38,666 nucleotides of DNA from an uncultured Clostridia bacterium (GTDB lineage Bacteria > Bacillota > Clostridia > Christensenellales > Borkfalkiaceae), in NCBI GenBank assembly GCA_947625095.1, contig CANQMX010000017.1:1-38666 (forward strand), given 5' to 3'. Shown one piece after another: positions 31,538 to 38,666 of the stretch (the first letter of the stretch is position 1; every line of letters begins with the position of its first letter). Position numbers and translations under genes: made by a program. The notes under the pieces were generated by a model. That model worked only from the letters and a program-made list of their open reading frames with translations, was not told the origin of the DNA and searched no databases.

Positions 31538-34500
31538 ATGATAAGAGGACGAAAGAGGGAGGCCTCGAGCGGGTTTGTCATGACGAAGAGCGGGCGAAAG
31601 AGGAGGCTTCTCATTGCCCTGTTCTTATCGGCGCTTATTTGCCTCATGGGGGTCTGTATGCTCCTTGCAAGCTGTGGCGGGGGAAAGGATGAGGCGATCA
31701 CCGATATCCGCCAGCTGGATGGGCAGGCCATCGGCGTGATGACGGGTTCCAGCTTCGATGTACATACCGACAATCTCATCAAGGACGCCGATAAAAAGTA
31801 TTACGACCGGGTCCCCGATCTCGCTCTTGCCGTGGAGCAAGGGAAGATCGCCGCCTTTTTGATGGATGAACCCATCGCCCGCCTCTTATGCATGGAAAAT
31901 ACGAAGGTGACCTACCTCCCCAAAGTTTTGGTGGAGGAGAGCTACGCGGCCGCCTTCTCCAAGACCGACCGCGGCGCGAAATTGCGGGATGAGTACAACG
32001 AATTTTTGGCGCAGATCAAGGCGGACGGCACGCTGGAGGAGATCGACAGTATATGGATCGGCACGGACGAGAGCAAACAGGTGGTGGAGGATTGGACGGC
32101 TTTCCCGACCGATAAAGACGTGATCCGATTGGCGGTAAAGACCGACCTTGCGCCCTTCTGCTATATCAAGGACAACAAGATCGTCGGATACGATATCGAT
32201 ATCATGGCGCGCTTCTGCAAGGCAAACGGCTACGGGCTGGAGGTAACAAGCACCGAAGTCTCATCCATTTTCATGGGTCTCGGCAACGGGAGGTACGATG
32301 TATCGGCCACCGGCCTGACCGTGACGGAGGAGCGGAAGCAGAGCGTGAATTTCGCCGAGCCGAATTACACGGGCGGCGTGGTGGCGGTCGTTGCCAATCA
32401 CGGGCAGTTTGAGGCGCGCTTCAAAACGTTGCAGGATTTTGCGGGTACGACCGTGGGTGTCATGTCGGGCAGCATTCACGATACGATTATGAGCTCCGTC
32501 GTCAGCGGCTGCGAATTTAAGTATTTCGATGATGCATCCACGATGCTTCTTGCGTTACAGACGGGCACGATAGACGCCATGGTGCATGATATGCCCGTCG
32601 CCCAACTTTCGGTCGCGCGCCAGCCCGATCTTGCGATTTTCCCCGGAACGCTTGCGCCCGATACCTATGGTTTTGGTTTGAAAAAGAACAGTCCGCTGAC
32701 GGATGATATCAGCGATATCATTCGGGAATACCGGGAGGACGGCACGCTTGACGCCCTGCGGGAAAAATGGTTGGGCGCCGACGACAGCAAAAAGACCATC
32801 GATGTGGGGGAGTATGAAGCGACGAACGGCACCCTGCGGTATGCCCACGATTCCACGCTGGAACCCATGAGTTATGTGGGCGGAAACGGGCAGTCCCTCG
32901 GCTATGAGGTGGAGCTCGTCTCCCTCATCGCCAAAGAGTTGGGGATGAAGTTGGAGATCACGCAGACCCGCTTCAATGTGCTCATCAATATGCTGACCAG
33001 CAATAAGGCGGATATCGTTTCGGGCGCGATCAGCATCACCGACGAGCGGAAGGAGAGCATCGATTTCCCCATCTCCCATTATGTGGGTGGTTCGACGCTC
33101 GTTGTCCGCGGCGAAGATATGGGCATGGGCACGGCCTCCTCAGAGACCGAAGATGTGGGCTTTTGGACGAGGCTCGGGAACAGTTTTTATAAGAATTTCG
33201 TTCAGGAAAACCGCTGGGAAATGATCCTTTCGGGTCTCGGCGTCACCTTCCTCATCTCCATCTGTTCGGCGGTCTTGGGCACGGTGCTGGGCTTCTGCCT
33301 TTGCATGGTGCGCCGCAGCCGCAACAAAGTCGTCTCAAAAATCGCGGCGGCATTTATCAGAATTATTCAGGGCGTCCCCGTTTTGGTGCTCTTGATGGTG
33401 CTCTTCTATGTCGTATTTGCGGGCGCGCGGCTGGATGGCATCATCGTTGCCATCTTCGGTTTCTCCATCAACTTCGGCGTGTATGTCTCGGAAATGATCC
33501 GCACCGGTCTCAATGCGGTGGATACAGGCCAGTGGGAGGCCGCTTCTGCCATGGGCTTCGGGCGGGTCAAGACCTTCACAAAGATCATCGCCCCGCAGGC
33601 GGCGCGGCACATTCTGCCCGTATATAAGGGCGAATTTATCTCCATGGTAAAAATGACCTCCGTGGTGGGGTATATCGCGGTGCAGGATCTTACAAAGGCC
33701 ACCGACCTCATCCGCAGCCGCACCTTTGAGGCGTTCTTCCCGCTGATCCTGACCGCGGTACTTTATTTCCTGCTGGCATGGGGGCTGACCCTTCTCATGG
33801 GGCTTATAGAGATGAAGATAGACCCGCACCGCCGCCGCAGAGAGCCGCGGGGCGTTGATAGGAACATCTCCCTTGCGGAGACCGCGGAAGAGGCAAAGCC
33901 CGCGCAGGACAGCGCGCCCGTCATCACCATCTCCCATTTGAAGAAGGTATTTCCCAACGCAACGCCGTTGAAGGACGTCAACGCAGTCATAAACAGAGGG
34001 GATGTCATCTCCATCATCGGGCCTTCGGGTACGGGCAAGAGCACCTTCCTGCGCTGTATCAACCGTCTGGAAACGCCCACGGAGGGGCAGATAGAGGTGC
34101 TCGGCCAGCCTGTGACGGGCGTGAAGTCGTCGCAACTCGGCGCCGTGCGCCGCCGCATGGGTATGGTTTTCCAGAGTTTTAACCTCTTCAATCATCTCAC
34201 GGTCATCGAAAATATCATGCTCGGGCAGGTGGAATTGCTCGGCTGCACGCGGCAGCAGGCATATGAACGGGGTATGCGCTTGCTGGCGGGCGTGGGGCTT
34301 GCGGAAAAGGAACTCAACTATCCCGATGAGCTATCCGGCGGTCAAAAACAGCGCGTTGCCATTGCGCGTACTTTGGGCATGATGCCCGAGATCGTGCTCT
34401 TCGATGAGCCGACCAGCGCGCTCGATCCCACCATGGTGGGGGAGGTTTTGGCAGTCATCCGCAGCCTTGCCGAACAGGGGCTGACCATGCTCGTCGTGAC

Positions 34501-35005
34501 GCACGAGATGAAGTTCGCACGCGACGTCTCCACGCGGGTATTCTACATGGATGAAGGCGTCATCTACGAGGAGGGCACGCCGAAGGAGGTATTCGATTCC
34601 CCCAAGACCGAGCGTTGCCGCGCATTTGTCCACCGTTTGAAGACCCTCCACATCGATATCGCCACCAAGAAGTTCGATTTTATCGGCGCGGTGGAGGAGA
34701 TCGACCGCTTCGCCCACAAGCAACTGCTCAGTGCGCGGCAACTTGTCAAGTACCAGCAGATCTTTGAAGAACTGTGCGTGACAAACATCCTGCCGACCCT
34801 GCCGGATGAAGGGTGCTCCCTGAGCTTCGACGCCCTTTGCAGCGAGGACGGAAGCGAATGTGAAGTCGTCATCCGTTGGAACGGGGAAGAATTCGACCCG
34901 CTGACGCAGGGCGATGTGTTGAGCGCCTCGCTCGCCGTCAGCCGAACCAAGAGCAGCGCCCACGCCTATGCCGACGGCGTCAACACGGTGACCATCGTAT
35001 TTTAA
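31538..35005 (+). CDS. Single-polypeptide amino-acid ABC importer (SBP-permease-ATPase)
   Basis: 1155 residues. A signal peptide with lipobox LASC (Cys46) leads into extracellular polar-amino-acid binding modules: a second-half module (56-180, [12 protein letters not shown] to IWIGTDES), a full module (195-415) and a first-half module (431-527, [15 protein letters not shown] to [11 protein letters not shown]). Then come a permease (about 555-760, with the EAA loop [12 protein letters not shown]) and an ATPase (795-1035) with Walker [10 protein letters not shown], signature LSGGQKQR and Walker [14 protein letters not shown]. Residues 1041-1155 are a GHKL-like domain ([22 protein letters not shown]) seen on some related ATPases. 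The related GlnP of lactococci fuses binding domains and permease, but its ATPase is separate. GGAGGT sets the start at 31538. Confidence 0.92.
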   Translation: MIRGRKREASSGFVMTKSGRKRRLLIALFLSALICLMGVCMLLASCGGGKDEAITDIRQLDGQAIGVMTGSSFDVHTDNLIKDADKKYYDRVPDLALAVEQGKIAAFLMDEPIARLLCMENTKVTYLPKVLVEESYAAAFSKTDRGAKLRDEYNEFLAQIKADGTLEEIDSIWIGTDESKQVVEDWTAFPTDKDVIRLAVKTDLAPFCYIKDNKIVGYDIDIMARFCKANGYGLEVTSTEVSSIFMGLGNGRYDVSATGLTVTEERKQSVNFAEPNYTGGVVAVVANHGQFEARFKTLQDFAGTTVGVMSGSIHDTIMSSVVSGCEFKYFDDASTMLLALQTGTIDAMVHDMPVAQLSVARQPDLAIFPGTLAPDTYGFGLKKNSPLTDDISDIIREYREDGTLDALREKWLGADDSKKTIDVGEYEATNGTLRYAHDSTLEPMSYVGGNGQSLGYEVELVSLIAKELGMKLEITQTRFNVLINMLTSNKADIVSGAISITDERKESIDFPISHYVGGSTLVVRGEDMGMGTASSETEDVGFWTRLGNSFYKNFVQENRWEMILSGLGVTFLISICSAVLGTVLGFCLCMVRRSRNKVVSKIAAAFIRIIQGVPVLVLLMVLFYVVFAGARLDGIIVAIFGFSINFGVYVSEMIRTGLNAVDTGQWEAASAMGFGRVKTFTKIIAPQAARHILPVYKGEFISMVKMTSVVGYIAVQDLTKATDLIRSRTFEAFFPLILTAVLYFLLAWGLTLLMGLIEMKIDPHRRRREPRGVDRNISLAETAEEAKPAQDSAPVITISHLKKVFPNATPLKDVNAVINRGDVISIIGPSGTGKSTFLRCINRLETPTEGQIEVLGQPVTGVKSSQLGAVRRRMGMVFQSFNLFNHLTVIENIMLGQVELLGCTRQQAYERGMRLLAGVGLAEKELNYPDELSGGQKQRVAIARTLGMMPEIVLFDEPTSALDPTMVGEVLAVIRSLAEQGLTMLVVTHEMKFARDVSTRVFYMDEGVIYEEGTPKEVFDSPKTERCRAFVHRLKTLHIDIATKKFDFIGAVEEIDRFAHKQLLSARQLVKYQQIFEELCVTNILPTLPDEGCSLSFDALCSEDGSECEVVIRWNGEEFDPLTQGDVLSASLAVSRTKSSAHAYADGVNTVTIVF

Positions 35006-35028
35006 GTCTTTCTTTGAGGAGAAAAAGA

Positions 35029-36711
35029 ATGGGAGTCGGGACAAACAAGAAAAAACTGTCGTGCCTTTTGGCCGTCATCTTTGCGGCGGTGTTACTCTTC
35101 GGCGGGTGCGGCGCAAAGGATGCGGCAAAGGCGGATGACATCGTCATTCTGTATACCAACGATGTGCACTGCGCCATCGATGAGGATATCGGCTACGCCG
35201 GGCTTGTGGCATACAGGCGGTGGTGCGAGAAAAGCACCCCCTATGTCACGCTGGTGGACTGCGGGGATGCCCTGCAGGGGGATGTCATCGGCACGGTCTC
35301 CAAGGGGGAATATCCCGCGGAACTCATGAAGCGCGCGGGGTATGACTTCGCCGTGCTCGGAAACCACGAGTTTGGCTACGGAATGGAGCGGCTCGATCGG
35401 CTCATGGAGGTGTGCGGCGCGCAGTATCTCGGCTGCAACATCCGCTATACGGGCACGGGCAGCGCGGCGTTTCTCTCCCGCCTCTTGCCGTATAAGGTCG
35501 TCTCCTACGGCGAGGTGAAGGTCGCCTTTGTCGGGGTGTCTACGCCCGAGAGCATCGTAAAATCCGTTCCCGCGTACTTTTGCGATGAGGACGGAAACTA
35601 TGTGTACGATTTCTACGGCGGAAGCGGAGAGGAACTGTACAGGCGCGTGCAGGAGAACGTGGACGCCTGCCTGCGGGAGGGCGCGGATCATGTCGTGGTG
35701 CTTGCCCATCTCGGGACGGACGATGCCTCCTCGCCCTTTACATCCCGCGAACTCATCGCAAACACAAGGGGGATCGACGCCGTGCTGGACGGTCATTCCC
35801 ACAGCGAAATTTCCTGCGACGTCATAAAAAATGCGGATGGGGAGAACGTGCTCCTCTCCTCCACGGGCACGGGGCTTTGCAATATCGGCCACCTCACCAT
35901 CACCGCAAGCGGAAATATCCGCGCGGGGCTTGTCGAGACCTATCCCGAACAGGACAGCGAGATGGCGGGCTATATCGCGAGCATGGAGGAACAATTTGAA
36001 GCCGAACTCGCTCGGCGCGTCGGCGTATCCGAGGTAGCGCTTACGACCGTATCCGATGCAGGTATCCGCCTCGTCCGCAGCAGGGAGACCAACTTGGGCG
36101 ATTTCTGTGCGGATGCGTACCGTGCCGTGTCGGGGGCGGATATCGCGCTTGTGAACGGCGGCGGCATCCGCGCGGATCTTCCCGCGGGCGAGATCACCTA
36201 CGGGGATATTTTGGGCGTGCATCCCTACGGAAATTCCCTGTGCGTGGTAAAGGCCACGGGGCAGGAGATCTTGGATGCGTTGGAGATGGCAAGCCGCTTC
36301 TGCCTTTCAAGCCCGAACGACGGGGAAAACGCGGTGGGGGAATGCGGAGGCTTTTTGCAGGTATCGGGGCTGAAATATGTCATCGACACCTCCGTGGATT
36401 CCACGGTGGAGACGGATGAGCAGGGGAATTTCCTCTCCTGTGGGGATGCCCGCAGGGTAAAGGAGGTCATGGTTCTCGGGGCGGACGGCAACTATACCCC
36501 GCTCTTGCCCGATGGGGTCTATACGGTGGCGTCTCACAACTACCTCATCAAGGAAGGCGGCGACGGGCTGAATATGTTTACGGATAACGCGCTGACGATC
36601 GACGAGGGAATGTTGGACTATGAAATCATTATGACGTATCTTGCCGATGACCTCAACGGAACGGTGGGCGACGAGTACGCTCTCCCGCAGGGACGGATAG
36701 AAGTCCGCTAA
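35029..36711 (+). CDS. 5'-nucleotidase / UshA-like lipoprotein
   Basis: 560 residues. ATG 35029 follows GAGGAGAAAAAG, and a lipobox (LFGGC, Cys27) predicts a surface lipoprotein. The metallophosphatase core is intact: TNDVHCAID, LVDCGDALQGD, LGNHEFGYGM, LAHLGTD and DGHSHSE. The C-terminal substrate domain has NGGGIRADLPAGEITYGD and ILGVHPYGNSL. Such enzymes release phosphate and nucleosides from external nucleotides or cyclic nucleotides. It lies 23 bases after the ABC importer and is probably cotranscribed, suggesting joint nutrient scavenging. A strong terminator follows. Confidence 0.92.
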   Translation: MGVGTNKKKLSCLLAVIFAAVLLFGGCGAKDAAKADDIVILYTNDVHCAIDEDIGYAGLVAYRRWCEKSTPYVTLVDCGDALQGDVIGTVSKGEYPAELMKRAGYDFAVLGNHEFGYGMERLDRLMEVCGAQYLGCNIRYTGTGSAAFLSRLLPYKVVSYGEVKVAFVGVSTPESIVKSVPAYFCDEDGNYVYDFYGGSGEELYRRVQENVDACLREGADHVVVLAHLGTDDASSPFTSRELIANTRGIDAVLDGHSHSEISCDVIKNADGENVLLSSTGTGLCNIGHLTITASGNIRAGLVETYPEQDSEMAGYIASMEEQFEAELARRVGVSEVALTTVSDAGIRLVRSRETNLGDFCADAYRAVSGADIALVNGGGIRADLPAGEITYGDILGVHPYGNSLCVVKATGQEILDALEMASRFCLSSPNDGENAVGECGGFLQVSGLKYVIDTSVDSTVETDEQGNFLSCGDARRVKEVMVLGADGNYTPLLPDGVYTVASHNYLIKEGGDGLNMFTDNALTIDEGMLDYEIIMTYLADDLNGTVGDEYALPQGRIEVR

Positions 36712-36760
36712 CGCAGCGATAGACGCGCAGATTTTGTTCGATAAATCACAATGACATCCA

Positions 36761-36795
36761 AAAAGCCCCCTCGTCTATTGACGAGGGGGCTTTTT
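36761..36795 (+). terminator. Terminator after the 5'-nucleotidase gene
   Basis: AAAGCCCCCTCGTC-TATT-GACGAGGGGGCTTT, a 14-bp perfect stem with T5. It may work in both directions and lies immediately beside the tRNA fragment. Confidence 0.92.
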
Positions 36796-36801
36796 GGGCT
36801 T

Positions 36802-36846
36802 TGGCTGGGGCGAAGTGATTTGAACACCCGAATGACGGAGTCAGAG
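36802..36846 (-). other. 3' fragment of tRNA-Gln(CUG): integration site
   Basis: Read on the minus strand, these 45 bases are the 3' half of a glutamine tRNA: anticodon loop CTCTGAC and 3' anticodon stem TCCGT, T-loop TTCAAAT, acceptor strand CGCCCCA and GCCA. The matching 5' half (acceptor TGGGGCG, D-arm, 5' anticodon stem) is absent: the sequence diverges exactly at the anticodon loop. Such fragments are left at the far end of elements that integrate into tRNA genes. With a tyrosine recombinase 780 bases away, this is taken as an att site. The orientation predicts that the element extends to the right and that the intact tRNA lies beyond the window. Confidence 0.7.
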
Positions 36847-37628
36847 GACATCGGCTGCTTCGCGAAACCTTCAAAAAATGCCGTTTTTATGGCAAAAACA
36901 GCACAAAAATGCAGGATTTTTTATCGTTACCCCCTTGTTAAAAACGATTATCCCCCAATCCCCCCGTTGTGTCCTTAGGCCTAAGAGATACATAACGGCA
37001 ACTTTATTTTTCGACGTCATTCGCTATCGATGAGACCGGTGAGGTATAGTAATCACGGCTTTGTGCGTGTGAATCTGACAAGTGCAATAAAAAACACATA
37101 AGGCATTTGCTTCGGGTATTTCATTTATAATCTGACTATGATGAGCGGTGTTTTTATTTGTAATGTTTTGTCTGCCGATGCGCCGAACGGCTTTACACGC
37201 GCAACCTAAGCAGAAATGCCATGTACGAATAGCCATCGCCCTATTACGAACAAACCATATCTCATATTTTTTTTTCGGATTCTGGAAAAAAATCCCATCA
37301 TCATCAAGTGCGAAGATGATTTTCATCAATTTAACAAACGTCCATCCTCTTTTGGAACGAAATCTTTTTTCTCTCATTCAGGCATGTTGGTCGCCCGAAA
37401 AATTACTTTTACGACATTCGGGATTTCATTATCGAGATTGGGACGTCACATTTTAGTAACTTCACTTTTGAAAAGCCGTGGCACGTCATGCTCAACGAAT
37501 ACGGCGATTACTATTGGAAATACGTCTCCAATTTCAAAAAGACCTATCCCGATTCAACTGGGCAGGATAATATTTGACAAGGAAACCACCGTCCCTTTTT
37601 ATACTTGTTGCCTTGTTTGCAAGCAGAA
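36847..37628. other. AT-rich stretch of the putative element, no intact gene
   Basis: Base composition falls sharply after the tRNA fragment. An imperfect palindrome GCCGTTTTT / AAAAACAGC lies at 36880-36902. Several overlapping frames exist on both strands, but none has a ribosome site, consistent codon use or a recognisable family, except the remnant at 37443-37577. Confidence 0.5.
37443..37577 (+). pseudogene. Possible remnant of a GT8-type glycosyltransferase
   Basis: This frame reads SHFSNFTFEKPWHVMLNEYG then DYYWKYVSNFKKTYP and stops at TGA 37575. The pattern His-Phe, Lys-Pro-Trp and a downstream Tyr-Trp-x-Tyr resembles the C-terminus of family 8 glycosyltransferases. Nothing upstream in the same frame continues the family, so it would be a truncated relic. 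The match is short and could be chance. Confidence 0.3.
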
Positions 37629-38525
37629 TTATAAGGTATTTCTGTAATTGAACTTCTTGAGGACCTTTATCTTCCGTGTTGTAGTCACTTCCGTATAGCG
37701 CTCTGTGATGGAAATATTGGAGTGCCCTAGGATCTCCTGCACTGCTCTGAGATCGGCACCGTTTGCCAAAAGATTTGTAGCAAAGGTGTGGCGCAGATAG
37801 TGGGGCGTGGCGTTCGGATTGATTTTTGCAAGGTTGCGATATTTGTAGAAAATGTCTTCGATGGCGTGGATCGAGATTGGGGACTTGTTTCGGTTGACAA
37901 AAAGATAATCATGGTCGATGTCGAGAGTTTTTCGGAAGTTGATCCACGCTTTTAGGTTGTCAACGGTTTCCGTGCAGGAGAGATAGATCAACCGCTCTTT
38001 TTTGCCCTTTCCATGAATCAATATGATCCGCGTGCGCAGGTCGATGTCCATGAGACGGATTGCCGCGGCTTCGCCAATCCGTATGCCCGTGGAGCAAAGG
38101 AGATCCAATAGGGCGATGTTCCGAAGCGTTTGAAAAGTTTGAAAGGGGGAGAGGGGATCGTCGCGTTTCTTCTCTGCCGCATCCAAGAGCTTTTTGACAC
38201 TATGAACGGGAATTGTGCGCGGCAGCGTTTTCTCCGTTTTCAACTTAAACTCAAATTGAAGCAGCGGATTTTCCAATCTGTTGTTTCGGTACACATACTT
38301 GAAGAACTGTTTGATGCTCGCCAGATGCCGCTTGATCGTTAAGGTTTTGTGATTCGCCGATAAAGCGGAGATGTAATCCATGATGCTACTCTCCGAATGG
38401 GCTGCCGCATATTTGGCATACAATTCCAAATCGGATCGATATGCAGTGAGAGTTTTTTCTCCGAGGTTCTTGCTGAACTTGCAAAAGTTCAAAAATCCGG
38501 CTACTTGACTAAAAATTTCTTCCAT
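37629..38525 (-). CDS. Tyrosine recombinase / phage-type integrase
   Basis: 298 residues, the length of XerC/XerD-like recombinases. Residues 1-85 are the SAM-like N-terminal DNA-binding domain (LGEKTLTAYRSDLELYAKYA). The catalytic domain has the Arg of CSTGIRIGEAAAIRLMDID, the Lys strand HGKGKKERLI, H-x-x-R in TPHYLRHTFATNLL, LGHSNISITERYTEV with the nucleophilic Tyr. All catalytic residues are present. A Shine-Dalgarno AAGGAG lies about 12 bases before the ATG. It may be a dedicated XerCD-like resolvase or the integrase of the element whose tRNA-Gln att site lies 780 bases away. Confidence 0.9.
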   Translation of the reverse strand: MEEIFSQVAGFLNFCKFSKNLGEKTLTAYRSDLELYAKYAAAHSESSIMDYISALSANHKTLTIKRHLASIKQFFKYVYRNNRLENPLLQFEFKLKTEKTLPRTIPVHSVKKLLDAAEKKRDDPLSPFQTFQTLRNIALLDLLCSTGIRIGEAAAIRLMDIDLRTRIILIHGKGKKERLIYLSCTETVDNLKAWINFRKTLDIDHDYLFVNRNKSPISIHAIEDIFYKYRNLAKINPNATPHYLRHTFATNLLANGADLRAVQEILGHSNISITERYTEVTTTRKIKVLKKFNYRNTL

Positions 38526-38552
38526 TTTTTTGTATTTCTCCTTGTTTTGCTA

Positions 38553-38581
38553 TTGAAAATTATAGCGAAATATGGTAAAAT
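38553..38581 (+). promoter_or_regulatory. Promoter of the right-edge gene
   Basis: TTGAAA (38553-38558), 17-base spacer, TAAAAT (38576-38581). On the minus strand TATAAT (38559-38564) gives a probable -10 for the integrase, so the two divergent promoters overlap. Confidence 0.65.
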
Positions 38582-38620
38582 ATGGAAGAAATAACTATTG
38601 ATTATTGGGAGAGAAATTTG

Positions 38621-38666
38621 ATGTCGATTAGCATAATTGTACTGTTTCACAACAATAACAAATTTT
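38621..38666 (+). CDS. Start of a family 2 glycosyltransferase (partial)
   Basis: ATG 38621 follows GGGAGAGAAATTTG. The 15 visible residues, MSISIIVLFHNNNKF, are the typical first strand of GT2 glycosyltransferases (S-I-I-x-x-x-x-N-N). The gene runs off the right edge. With the remnant at 37443 it hints at surface polysaccharide genes in the element. Confidence 0.55.
   Translation, partial: MSISIIVLFHNNNKF

Noticed and set aside
37024-37647. Overlapping 100-143 codon frames in the AT-rich stretch
   Set aside because: No ribosome site, no family signal and mutually overlapping frames on both strands.

Overview
The window reads as a chromosomal segment of an uncultured, gut-type Bacillota, most likely class Clostridia. 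The evidence is near-consensus sigma-A promoters with AGGAGG-type ribosome sites, lipoproteins without outer-membrane genes, a DUF6485-type small cysteine-rich protein, BspA-like leucine-rich repeat proteins and a LytS-type kinase. The lineage is inferred; no rRNA gene is present. Base composition is GC-rich up to about 36.8 kb and clearly more AT-rich beyond it.

Layout. 0-8.4 kb: end of an unknown gene, a PRC-barrel protein (minus), a BspA-like lipoprotein behind a hairpin leader, a gene-free cluster of composite hairpin repeats, divergent gapdh (minus) and class II aldolase (plus), a small XRE regulator bracketed by a 61-bp duplicated terminator, a decayed XRE regulator, a DUF1016/YhcG-type nuclease, and a cytosolic LRR/coiled-coil protein. 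8.6-27.2 kb: one long plus-strand operon. 27.3-28.6 kb: two minus-strand SPFH-like paralogues. 28.8-31.0 kb: histidine kinase and response regulator. 31.1-36.7 kb: DUF6485 protein, a one-polypeptide amino-acid ABC importer, and a 5'-nucleotidase lipoprotein. 36.8-38.7 kb: a tRNA-Gln 3' fragment, an AT-rich stretch with a tyrosine recombinase, and the start of a glycosyltransferase, read here as one end of an integrated element.

The most notable content is the 8.9-27.2 kb operon. In order it encodes a tandem GrpE-like protein, a lidless Hsp70, a degenerate frameshifted Hsp70, an orphan Hsp70 substrate-domain fragment with an in-frame stop, an Hsp70-vWA fusion, a 1034-residue J-like/zinc-ribbon/FN3-like protein, a zinc-ribbon GTPase, an 887-residue GTPase-associated protein (GAP1-like), a 55-residue membrane protein, a membrane-anchored zinc-ribbon GTPase, a transglutaminase-like protein, a small PH-like protein and a polytopic membrane protein. 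A dedicated Hsp70 cycle (exchange factor, ATPase, J-like partner) thus sits with two GTPases and a vWA domain, the kind of multi-NTPase set proposed elsewhere for biological-conflict systems. Its substrate and output are unknown.

The operon and the SPFH pair share an identical 23-bp element, a tandem 11-bp repeat placed the same distance before the -10 box. The neighbouring two-component system has an OmpR/SARP-like winged-helix regulator, the type that binds such repeats. I infer that operon, SPFH pair and two-component system are one regulated system. Runs of G (nine at a promoter spacer, nine at the kinase/regulator junction, six at the Hsp70 frameshift) suggest phase variation or sequencing error.
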